From: Pycnococcus provasolii
Taxonomy: Eukaryota; Chlorophyta; Pseudoscourfieldiophyceae; Pseudoscourfieldiales; Pycnococcaceae
Reading direction: 5' to 3'
NCBI GenBank assembly: GCA_938743325.2
Contig: OW568897.1
Span: 248,001-312,000, forward strand
Length of the DNA: 64,000 nucleotides
The stretch's first letter is position 1, and every line of letters begins with the position of its first letter. The notes under the pieces are model-generated. The model saw only the letters and a list, made by a program, of their open reading frames with translations, was not told the DNA's origin and made no database searches. A program made the translations under genes and the position numbers. Below are positions 29,915 through 37,721 of the stretch, one piece after another.

Positions 29915-29919
29915 TGTAA
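29915..29919 (+). terminator. TGTAA polyadenylation signal of the KDEL protein
   Basis: TGTAA 41 bases past the stop, in the 72-base convergent gap with the RCC1-like gene. Confidence 0.45.
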
Positions 29920-29945
29920 TTGTACAATGTGAACGTTAGATTTGT

Positions 29946-31040
29946 TTACAAGATGCGCACCTCAGTAATGAACCGCGTGCCGTTGAGCTCACCTAAGCGC
30001 GACGCATCGGTAGGTGCTTGGCCGTCGCCGTTCCAGCCCCAGCACGCGACGCTCCCGTCGGCTCGCAATGCCAACGAGTGTCCACAGCCCGCGGCGACAG
30101 CTACGAAGTCGCCCTCCACACCAGCGCGAGGCGCTTCGCCGTGGTAGTCCCCTCCCCAGCACGCGACGCTCCCGTCGGCTCGCAATGCCAACGAGTGATA
30201 GTAACCCGCGGCGACCGCTACGAAGTCGCCCTCCACGCCGGCGGGAGGCGCTTGGCCGAGGTCATTGGCACCCCAGCACGCGACGCTCCCGTCGGCTCGC
30301 AGCGCCAACGAGTGTTCATCGCCCGCGGCGACCGCTACGAAGTCGCCCTCCACGCCGGCGGGAGGCGCTTGGCCGAGGTCATTGGCACCCCAGCACGCGA
30401 CGCTCCCGTCGGCTCGCACTGCCAACGAGTGATCACCGCCCGCGGCGACCGCTACGAAGTCGCCCTCCACACCAGCGGGAGGCGCTTCGCCGTCATCGTA
30501 CTCACCCCAGCACGCGACGCTCCCGTCGGCTCGCAATGCCATTGAGTGTTCTCTGCCCGCGGCGACCGCTACGAAGTCGCCCTCCACACCAGCGGGAGGC
30601 GCTTGGCCGTCATCGTTATCACCCCAGCACGCGACGCTCCCGTCGGCTCGCAGTGCCATTGAGTGTTCACCGCCCGCGGCGACCGCTACGAAGTCGCCCT
30701 CCACGCCAGCGGGAGGCGCCTGGTCGAAGTAGTTGGCACCCCAGCACGCGACGCTCCCGTCGGCTCGCAGTGCCAACGAGTGACTCAGACCCGCAGTAAT
30801 CACGGCGTTTGCCCTCGCGCGCCGAATGCGCCTTTCTTGAACGGCGGCGATTCGCCGCGGCCTGTGCACGGTGACGAGCCAGTCGAGCCATACGGCGATG
30901 GCTTTGTCCTTCAGGCTCAGCAGCAGGTGGTTGTTGTGTGACGCTGAACAACTTGGTGGGACATTCATGTCCACGGGCATGACGTTCATGACACGCTGGG
31001 CAAAAGCAAAATAAAAACGCCCGAGGACAATTCTAACCAT
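29946..31040 (-). CDS. RCC1-like seven-repeat propeller protein (39-residue units)
   Basis: 364 residues from ATG 31040; the frame upstream has only TTG. After a helical, basic N-terminus (about 1-85) come seven near-identical units of about 39 residues: SLALRADGSVACWG-x5-GQAPPAGVEGDFVAVAAGxxH. Seven such blades would make one closed RCC1/BLIP-II-type beta-propeller. The units are shorter than classic RCC1 repeats (50-52 residues) and resemble the compact RCC1-like repeats common in bacterial proteins. There is no catalytic domain. A protein-binding scaffold is the safest call. The repeats are almost identical at the DNA level, so they were homogenised recently. Confidence 0.7.
   Translation of the reverse strand: MVRIVLGRFYFAFAQRVMNVMPVDMNVPPSCSASHNNHLLLSLKDKAIAVWLDWLVTVHRPRRIAAVQERRIRRARANAVITAGLSHSLALRADGSVACWGANYFDQAPPAGVEGDFVAVAAGGEHSMALRADGSVACWGDNDDGQAPPAGVEGDFVAVAAGREHSMALRADGSVACWGEYDDGEAPPAGVEGDFVAVAAGGDHSLAVRADGSVACWGANDLGQAPPAGVEGDFVAVAAGDEHSLALRADGSVACWGANDLGQAPPAGVEGDFVAVAAGYYHSLALRADGSVACWGGDYHGEAPRAGVEGDFVAVAAGCGHSLALRADGSVACWGWNGDGQAPTDASRLGELNGTRFITEVRIL
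30020..30800 (-). repeat. 117-bp tandem repeat in RCC1-like gene
   Basis: Seven head-to-tail units of 117 bp with the common core GTCGCGTGCTGGGG (minus strand) and near-identical flanks. The variable part is about 15 bp after each core. Confidence 0.9.
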
Positions 31041-31192
31041 GAAGGGTAGCCGAAACCCCGAACCCAAACCCCGAACCCCGAACCCCGAACTCGCTATACC
31101 TATCCCGCTAACCCTAACCCTAATCGTCTCTCTCCAAGGTCGTTCGCCTTGACGAGCTCGTTCTCATTCGGAAAAAAAACAACGGTTCTGTC
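31041..31192. promoter_or_regulatory. short divergent promoter with both repeat motifs
   Basis: 152 bases between two starts. It contains four AACCCCGAA motifs (31054, 31067, 31074, 31081) and CTAACCCTAACCCTAA at 31108-31123. This is the clearest case of the two motifs side by side. Confidence 0.6.
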
Positions 31193-31423
31193 ATGTCCAT
31201 GCCCGGCAGCGGGTTCGACCACGGTTCGGCGACTCGTTTGATTCGTGCGACAGACAAGGTGGGTGCGCTGCTAGTTCTGGTTAGCGTGGGTGCTTATGTC
31301 ATGTACTCGTCGAAGAAGCGTGACGGTGGTGACCCCAGTGGTGGTGGTGCTTTGGGTGGTGGTGGTGCTTTAGGTGGAGAGGTTGGGAGTGGTGGTCGTC
31401 AGTCTCCGTCGTCGTCGGGTTAG
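31193..31423 (+). CDS. small single-pass membrane protein
   Basis: 76 residues: a short polar start, one hydrophobic helix at about 23-40 (KVGALLVLVSVGAYVMYSS), two lysines and then a Gly/Ser-rich tail with repeated GGGALGG. No family recognised. It has the shape of a small mitochondrial or ER membrane subunit. Support comes from the divergent motif-bearing promoter just upstream and a clean ATG; the short length and low-complexity tail leave doubt that it is a gene. Confidence 0.4.
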   Translation: MSMPGSGFDHGSATRLIRATDKVGALLVLVSVGAYVMYSSKKRDGGDPSGGGALGGGGALGGEVGSGGRQSPSSSG

Positions 31424-31891
31424 GGCTAGGTTCTGCTAGGGCGTTCTGAGGGAGTTCATCGCGGAGACGTGACTCCATGGCGCGACAACACGTGAAAAGT
31501 GAGTGAGCATCTGGTTGTTTTCGGGCTTGTATGATATGTGTCGCAAGAGACTTTTTTGCGGAGTGACATTTGCACCGTGAACGTCAAACCACCACTGCTT
31601 GATGTGTGACTTTCGAACGTGTACGCGGAGAGGACACATTTGCGCTACACCTTTATAAAGGTTTAAGTAGAGTGTGTGTAAAAGTACAAAATGTTCAAAA
31701 ATAATCCAAACTTATTTCACTTAAAAAGTGCTGCTGACGTGTTATCTTCAAAAAAAAGCTTTTCGAGTTTTTTCTTTTTTTGGAGAAATTGCGGAGAATT
31801 CTTCGCAATTTCGCCATTTCCGGGCCCTGAACACTACAACAACGTTCGCCTCAGCCTCCCTGCCTCCCTGCCTCCCTGCGAGGCTCGCATC
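31424..31891. other. intergenic region
   Basis: Between the small membrane protein and the zinc-finger gene. A 67-codon minus-strand frame with ATG (31639) exists but has no recognisable features. The last part (31740-31890) has A/T runs and a CTGCCTCC repeat before the ATG. Nothing else seen. Confidence 0.4.
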
Positions 31892-32896
31892 ATGCCGCAG
31901 TGGCAAGTTGTCAGCACCGACGACGAAAGAGATGCACTTCGTACAGTGTCAGGCGAGTCGAACTTGCACCGCGAAAAACCGTTTACTGTGCAAGTCACGC
32001 CAAGGTGGTGTTTGAAAACAACCAAAAATGCGTCCGACGTGGGACGTGGTTCGACGTGGGGCAAGTCGACAGGAAGTATCCCTTGGACGACGCCAACTTC
32101 TCAAAACGTGGCAACCAAGAAAATGCCCGCGGCGTCGTCACACGCAATGAGCAGTGACTACGCGCAGACATACGCGCAGAGAAAGCTCGCGGTTTCGCAA
32201 CACCTGAAAAGACAAGCAAAAGCGCAACAGTGCAGCAAACAACAAGCAAGCAAGCGCTGGGGTGACGGAACGGGTTCAACGCGTTGGCCGAAGAGACAAA
32301 CATCTGCACAGCACAAGCACAAACACAGGCATGACGACAGCGACGACGCCTCGATAGCGATTGCACGAATCAAAACATCCGAACAAAAGTTCATGCGAAA
32401 ACGACGTCAAGCGCCGTCGCGCGAGCCGTGGGGAACGGGACCGCGCCTAAATAAGCCGCCGGATTCGCCAACACAGCAATCGGTGGACCTGGAGTACGAC
32501 TCAGACGGGTGCTTGAATATATCGACAGCTCTCAGCAAGAAGAAACGCGATGCCGCTGCTCACGCCCATGCGCAGAAAATTCGACTGGGCGAACAACAGC
32601 GCACGTTCGCACAAGTCAAAGGAGGAGATCGCAGCGTTTGGTGGGGCTTGCCTCCCGCAAGACCGCGCGCGAGACGCACGACTTACCACTCTCTCACACG
32701 CGAACCGATAGACGCGCACGACGTTCTTGAGCGCACGTTGAAAAGTGCACGCAACGACGTAAAGAGGCGAATGGGTCGCTTGCGCTGCCGCTACTGCGGC
32801 GCCGAGCCACCCAACGACAACGACAAGGTGGCGCTGCTCCGCCACGAGGCGCGGTGCTTCCGCGCACACGGACTCGGGTACTTCAACGAGGCATAA
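31892..32896 (+). CDS. basic protein with C-terminal C2HC zinc finger
   Basis: 334 residues from ATG 31892; an upstream ATG at 31691 would add 67 residues of Phe-rich sequence that looks like leader. The chain is polar and basic (Lys, Gln, Ser, His) with isolated Trp motifs such as RWGDGTG, PWGTGPR and VWWGLPP. The end carries CRYCGAEPPNDND...LLRHEARC, a C-x2-C-x(n)-H-x4-C zinc finger. There is no signal peptide or membrane segment. Not a family I recognise; the repeated short W-G motifs in a disordered chain suggest a protein-binding or microtubule-associated role, which is a guess. Confidence 0.5.
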   Translation: MPQWQVVSTDDERDALRTVSGESNLHREKPFTVQVTPRWCLKTTKNASDVGRGSTWGKSTGSIPWTTPTSQNVATKKMPAASSHAMSSDYAQTYAQRKLAVSQHLKRQAKAQQCSKQQASKRWGDGTGSTRWPKRQTSAQHKHKHRHDDSDDASIAIARIKTSEQKFMRKRRQAPSREPWGTGPRLNKPPDSPTQQSVDLEYDSDGCLNISTALSKKKRDAAAHAHAQKIRLGEQQRTFAQVKGGDRSVWWGLPPARPRARRTTYHSLTREPIDAHDVLERTLKSARNDVKRRMGRLRCRYCGAEPPNDNDKVALLRHEARCFRAHGLGYFNEA

Positions 32897-33175
32897 GTAT
32901 ACAATTGTAAAAGCAACACCACACACCGAACCAAAATACAGATACATATTTATGTATGCGAGCTTGCATGAATGCGGCGATCGTCACCCACAACCACTCA
33001 CTCCACTCATCCCAGTGGCACTGAGTGTTGTGGAGTGGCACTTCAGGCCTTCAGACTTCCATGGGAGAGGATAAAATATCTTCAGTGAGGTCGATACAAT
33101 TACCAAACACTCTGTACAATTGTCACAGAATTTTTGCTCAACCTCTTTAGTTGTTCACCTCTTGTTTTGCTCAAC

Positions 33176-34876
33176 TTACATGTTCCTGCGCGCACGCACG
33201 CGCCTCCCGGGCTGCGGCCACGCCTCCCGCACCTCCTCCATGGCGCCGCGGATGCCCTTGAGAAGTGCCTGATTTGGATTCAAGTGCGTGTGCGCCAACT
33301 GCAAATTCGTCTTGGGCGATCGCGAATTTCCTTCGCCGAGCCAGCGCTCGATCGCCGATCGCTCATACGAGTGTCCGTCGGCGGCGCAGACTGGATCCGT
33401 CATGATGGCCTGCGTGATGGGACACACATACTCGTCGTGCTCATGAGCAAGGGCGTCGCATATGCGGCGATCGATCTCCGCGTCCGCCGCGTCACGTAGG
33501 CGAGATGCGAAATTTGCGAGCTGGCCGAGTTCCTCGTCGCTTCGATCTTCGATGTGAAACGATTCGACCGTCGGAATGGCACTGCTTTGGTGTACGTCGA
33601 TGGCGATAGGAGGAAGGGCGTCGACGCGCTTCGGCGTGTGCTGGTTGTCCTCATCGCCGTGCCCGAGCCTGCCGTATGCACCACGTCCCCAGGTGTACAC
33701 AGCGCCGTCCGACGTCAACGCGGCTGTGTGGTTGTGCCCGCAACCTAACGCGCGCACGCTCACGCTCGCCAACGCGTCGACGCGCTTCGGCGTGTGCTGG
33801 CTGGACGTGTTGCCGTGCCCGAGCTTGCCGTCGTCACCACGTCCCCACGTGTACACCGTGCCGTCCGACGTCAACGCGGCAGTGTGCCTCATGCCGCAAG
33901 CCAAAGCGCGTACGCTCACGCTCGCCAACGCCTCGACGCGCTTCGGCGTGTGGTGGCTGGATGTGTTGCCGTGCCCGAGCCGGCCGTCGTCACCACGTCC
34001 CCACGTGTACACCGCGCCGTCCGACGTCACCGCGGCCGTGTAAAAACCGCCGCAAGCCAACGCGCGTACGCTCACGCTCGCCAACGCCTCGACGCGCTTC
34101 GGCGTGAGTTGGTCGTCCGTGTCGCCGTGCCCGAGCTGGCCGTGATCACATTCTCCCCACGTGTACACCGCGCCGTCCGACGTCAAGGCAGCCGTGTGGA
34201 AGTCGCCGCAAGCCAACGCGCGTACGCACGTGCTCGCCAACGCGTCGACGCGCTTCGGCGTGTGCGGGTCGGACGCGTCGCCGTGCCCGAGCTGGCCGTG
34301 TTTACCACGTCCCCACGTGTACACCGCGCCGTCCGACGTCACCACGGCCGTGTGGAAAGCGCCGCAAGCCAACGCGCGTACGCTCACGCTCGCCAACGCG
34401 TCGACGCGCTTCGGCGTGTGTTGCCGGGATATGTCGTCGCCGTGCCCGAGCTCGCCGTCGTCACCACGTCCCCACGTGTACACCGCGCCGTCCGACGTCA
34501 CCACAACCGTGTGGAAAACGCCGCAAGCCAGCGCGCGCACGCTCACGCTCGCCAACGCCTCGACACGCTTCGGCGTGTGCGGGTCGGACGCGTCGCCGTG
34601 CCCGAACTCGCCGTGTTCCCCACGTCCCCACGTGTACACCGCGCCGTCCGACGTCACCACAGCCGTGTGGAAGTCGCCGCAAGCCAACGATGCTCGCTCG
34701 ATGCCGGCATCCTCCACCATCTGCGGACGATTGTTCGCGTCATTAATCGCGTTGTCGTTTGCGGCGGCGGCTGACGTCGACGCGCCGGCGTGCGTCCTGC
34801 GGCGTGCGGGCATATGTATGCGAGCGGGAACGAGAATGGGGAGGGGGGAGAAAGATTCCCGTTCGGACAGACTCAT
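33176..34876 (-). CDS. RCC1-repeat and U-box fusion protein (probable E3 ubiquitin ligase)
   Basis: 566 residues. Seven RCC1 repeats (about 58-425; unit ...VRALACGxxHTAAVTSDGAVYTWGRGxxGxLGHG...) form one beta-propeller. A linker leads to a U-box at about 490-550 (EYVCPITQAIMTDPVCAADGHSYERSAIERWL), the RING-like fold that binds E2 enzymes. So the propeller probably selects the substrate and the U-box drives ubiquitin transfer. RCC1 paired with U-box rather than HECT is not a combination I know as common. The start at 34876 is only 43 bases from the start of the anoctamin on the other strand; ATG 34813 is an alternative. Repeats are highly homogenised. Confidence 0.8.
   Translation of the reverse strand: MSLSERESFSPLPILVPARIHMPARRRTHAGASTSAAAANDNAINDANNRPQMVEDAGIERASLACGDFHTAVVTSDGAVYTWGRGEHGEFGHGDASDPHTPKRVEALASVSVRALACGVFHTVVVTSDGAVYTWGRGDDGELGHGDDISRQHTPKRVDALASVSVRALACGAFHTAVVTSDGAVYTWGRGKHGQLGHGDASDPHTPKRVDALASTCVRALACGDFHTAALTSDGAVYTWGECDHGQLGHGDTDDQLTPKRVEALASVSVRALACGGFYTAAVTSDGAVYTWGRGDDGRLGHGNTSSHHTPKRVEALASVSVRALACGMRHTAALTSDGTVYTWGRGDDGKLGHGNTSSQHTPKRVDALASVSVRALGCGHNHTAALTSDGAVYTWGRGAYGRLGHGDEDNQHTPKRVDALPPIAIDVHQSSAIPTVESFHIEDRSDEELGQLANFASRLRDAADAEIDRRICDALAHEHDEYVCPITQAIMTDPVCAADGHSYERSAIERWLGEGNSRSPKTNLQLAHTHLNPNQALLKGIRGAMEEVREAWPQPGRRVRARRNM
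33600..34700 (-). repeat. 156-159-bp tandem repeat in the RCC1-U-box gene
   Basis: Seven head-to-tail units; most share long identical stretches around the codons for TSDGAVYTWGRG and HTPKRV. The antisense frames are open as a by-product. Confidence 0.85.
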
Positions 34877-34919
34877 TTTCCCAACTCCTGTAAGGTAAGG
34901 TGCCTTGAATCAAACCAAC

Positions 34920-37103
34920 ATGGCGCCGCTCGCCGTCGTCTCCCTGTCATGTTCATGTTCGGAAGTCTCTGGTGAATCTATCTCTAATATTCTCGACGAA
35001 CTGAGAAAAGCGCAGTCTCTTTTCGACGTTTACGAGCCAGTTAAGTCAGGTGTCCTGCTCATTGCTTTCAAGTCAGCACACGCGGCTGGAAGCTTTTTCG
35101 AAGACGCGAACTTGCACAAAGTTCTGCGAGCTTCAGGGGCACTCGCGCCGTTCTCGTGGGACGCAAGAGCGGCATTCGCAAGCACGCCCAAGCCGGCTGT
35201 GCACGCCGTGAACGACGACGTGTTCGCGGAACAGGCGAAAGATGCGTGCACGTTTGCGCACTACGAACAGGCCCTGGCGCTTGACCACGCGCTCAGAAAA
35301 AATAAGACGGTCGCAGACTTGCTCGCCGAAGGACGCGTGCAGCTGACGCACTTGCACGACGCAAGGACCGCGGCGGACGTGCTGCGCCTACTCACCGCAG
35401 GATCCGGTATTCAGTCGGGAAAAAACGAAAGGGCGGCACTCGACGCGACGTGCAACTACTTTGGACCACGTATCGCGCTGTACTTTGCGTTCCTCAGACA
35501 CTACACTCGCTTCCTCATACTTCCAGCCGCCGTGGGACTCGTTCAAGTTGTCGCTGGTCGCAATACAGGCAACGCCGAAGATGTAGGAGCCATCGTCGTC
35601 GCACTCGTCGTCATCAATGTCGTTTGGGCGTGCGCATTCACGCGCTGCCTTCCGCGGCACCTTCACCTGCTCCTTAGCCGGTGGGGGTACAATGCACACG
35701 CCAGAAAGCTGCTAGATCAGACGACGGTGATCGCCCCAGGCGAGGTGAGTATGCGGCTGAATCATGTCGGCGAGCTGGAGTTATCGATTCGGATGGCTCT
35801 CGCGTGGATGGCCATCGCACTCAGCCTAGTGCTTGTCGTTGCCCCCGTCGCGTTCCTGTTCTTCTCACTCGTGTACGCGTCGTCAACGGGAGAGATGGGA
35901 CGCTTTTACCGGATTATCGTTGGTCTCGACGATACGCCTCGTGGTGTGTCACCACACGCATTTGTCGCGCGCCGCCTGTACGAGACGAGCTGGCTTGGCA
36001 TGCACCGCGACGATCGATTCGAGGATGCGTCGTGCGTGCTTAGCGCGGGAGGTGCGTGCTACCTAAACGTGAGTGACGCGGCCCTCCTTATCATCGTCCA
36101 GCTTCAGGCGCAGGCGGTGGTGCAGCTGAACAACTTTGGCGCCAGGCTTGCGCACAGCGTGTCGAAGTTCGAGATGCACCGTAGCGAGAGCGACCTTGCG
36201 GAGGCGCGCGTCATCAAGTCGATCGCATTTTACCTTCTCAACGCCTTCGCTGGTCCTTTCTACTACGCATTCGTGCTGCGCGACTTCGAGCTGCTTCGCA
36301 AGTACCTCGCCGCTCGTCTTCTTACCGCGCAAATCACTGGCACGATCATGGAGGTAGTGATGCCATACATCATGTACAAGATTGAACGCTTCAAGGCACG
36401 ATCAAGTCGCATCGAGCGCACGGACACAATCAAGGCTGGTCAGCTTGGATACACGAGCACGGAGGCGGCAATGGCGGCGGTTCACAGCCTTCGTCCGAGT
36501 CACTACCAGCAGATGCAGCCGGAGTATCTGTCGAGCGCGGTTCCCGATAGCCGCGAGGGTGGAGACTTCGACGACCTGCTCGAGATCATGCTGCAGTACG
36601 CCAACAGCGTGCTTTTCTTCCCCATATACCCGATGGCTGCTGTGCTTGCATTCGCGAATAACGTCGTCGAGGTGCGCAGCGATGGCTTCCGCCTCTGCCG
36701 CTTGCTTAGGTACCCGCTTCATGTGCAGAGAGGTCCTCAAGGCATTGCTGCGTGGGTGACAAGCTTTCAGGTTGTAAGCTGGTTGAGCGTGCTGATAAAC
36801 TGCGGTTTGCTTCTCGTGCACGTGTCGGAGACTTCCGAACGCAAGGGCAGCACGGCGTCCCTTCTCGCGCCGGTGGGTCTTGAGCACGCGCTCGGTGCGG
36901 CGTGCCTTGCGATCTGCGCGATGGTGCCTACGACCCCAGAGGCTGTGGAACGCCTCGACCTCGTGAGAGAGCGCATGGGCGCGCACTCTGACACGTCGTG
37001 GCTTTCTCACACGTCTTTCGGGCGGGTGATCTCGGATGGATATTCTTCCCCGCGATCCGCTTCGCCAGCCAGCTCCTCGGACATAACGAAGAAGACGCTG
37101 TAA
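34920..37103 (+). CDS. anoctamin/TMEM16-family membrane protein
   Basis: 727 residues from ATG 34920 (upstream frame has only TTG). An N-terminal cytosolic domain of about 185 residues is followed by the anoctamin membrane core with 8-10 helices: YFGPRIALYFAFLRHYTRFL at the first helix, later FYLLNAFAGPFYYAFVLRD, and the family block QYANSVLFFPIYPMAAVLAFANNVVEVRSDGFRLC. TMEM16 proteins are Ca2+-activated chloride channels or lipid scramblases; land plants and fungi (Ist2) have one or few. Whether this one moves ions or lipids cannot be told. The Ca2+-binding acidic residues were not checked one by one. The tail is Ser-rich. Confidence 0.85.
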   Translation: MAPLAVVSLSCSCSEVSGESISNILDELRKAQSLFDVYEPVKSGVLLIAFKSAHAAGSFFEDANLHKVLRASGALAPFSWDARAAFASTPKPAVHAVNDDVFAEQAKDACTFAHYEQALALDHALRKNKTVADLLAEGRVQLTHLHDARTAADVLRLLTAGSGIQSGKNERAALDATCNYFGPRIALYFAFLRHYTRFLILPAAVGLVQVVAGRNTGNAEDVGAIVVALVVINVVWACAFTRCLPRHLHLLLSRWGYNAHARKLLDQTTVIAPGEVSMRLNHVGELELSIRMALAWMAIALSLVLVVAPVAFLFFSLVYASSTGEMGRFYRIIVGLDDTPRGVSPHAFVARRLYETSWLGMHRDDRFEDASCVLSAGGACYLNVSDAALLIIVQLQAQAVVQLNNFGARLAHSVSKFEMHRSESDLAEARVIKSIAFYLLNAFAGPFYYAFVLRDFELLRKYLAARLLTAQITGTIMEVVMPYIMYKIERFKARSSRIERTDTIKAGQLGYTSTEAAMAAVHSLRPSHYQQMQPEYLSSAVPDSREGGDFDDLLEIMLQYANSVLFFPIYPMAAVLAFANNVVEVRSDGFRLCRLLRYPLHVQRGPQGIAAWVTSFQVVSWLSVLINCGLLLVHVSETSERKGSTASLLAPVGLEHALGAACLAICAMVPTTPEAVERLDLVRERMGAHSDTSWLSHTSFGRVISDGYSSPRSASPASSSDITKKTL

Positions 37104-37206
37104 GTCTGCTTGTGACTCGCTCTCTCAGTCTCATTGTGAAAAGAACGTTCAAAAGATTTATTTGCTTTTTCAACCGGGTACAGTACCTGGTGTGGGAATC
37201 CGAGGG

Positions 37207-37295
37207 ACCCGTGCGTTGACCACCACGGGTCACCAGCCTGTCCTTGTAAACGGCCACCGGGAACCCGTGCGTTGACCACCACGGGTCACCAGCCT
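37207..37295. repeat. 33-bp direct repeat, each copy a stem-loop
   Basis: Copies at 37207-37239 and 37263-37295, 56 bp apart, identical. Each holds ACCCGTG and its reverse complement CACGGGT, ten bases apart, so each can fold into a 7-bp hairpin. Confidence 0.75.
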
Positions 37296-37618
37296 ACAGG
37301 TCCTGTATCAAGCCACTGGTCCGGTACTTACCAAGGGTATTCCCCTTGGTCTTACTTCCTACATTCAACAAAAAAATGGGACGGACTTACAGGGGCCGAT
37401 ATACTATGCGGTGGGGATCCATTCGTTGGTCGAGGTACCTCCCGATCGATCTCCCGCCAAATCTTCGGGGTGAAAAAAAAGAGGGGGGACAAGGGGGGGA
37501 GGAAGTTTCCCAGAGGGGGACGAATGGTCGAGGGGGGAATTCGCTCTGGTCGGGGGGAATGGTCGAGGGTGAAATTCCTCACAAGGAGTGATTTGGTCGG
37601 GGTGAATTTCCCCCCATT

Positions 37619-37626
37619 TTTCCCGC
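37619..37626 (+). promoter_or_regulatory. E2F/DP binding site of MCM6
   Basis: TTTCCCGC, the canonical E2F core, 96 bases before the MCM6 ATG. MCM genes are classic E2F targets in plants and animals, so G1/S control is likely. Confidence 0.6.
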
Positions 37627-37721
37627 TCTTTCGGTTTTCCCCATCACAGTTTTCCCATCACTCGCCCCATCATCACTTCATCACTCCTTGTGGTTGATTA
37701 GATTAGGCGAATCAACCAACC

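Larger units (their letters stand above)
37104..37721. promoter_or_regulatory. MCM6 upstream region with repeated hairpin and G-rich tract
   Basis: 618 bases. It starts with the anoctamin 3' end, then two copies of a 33-bp hairpin repeat (37207-37239 and 37263-37295), a G-rich tract (about 37476-37570) with runs of five to seven G that could form quadruplexes, and an E2F-type site close to the MCM6 ATG. No gene seen. Confidence 0.5.

Noticed and set aside
30014-30799. Plus-strand frame of 261 codons opposite the RCC1-like repeats
   Set aside because: Same cause; Arg/Pro/Ser-rich repeat translation with no known fold.
31436-31639. 67-codon minus-strand gene after the small membrane protein
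   Set aside because: ATG present but no motif, odd composition and 3' UTR position.
33794-34898. Long plus-strand open frames opposite the RCC1-U-box repeats
   Set aside because: They are by-products of tandem units lacking stops on the other strand; the translations are Arg/Val-rich and match no family.
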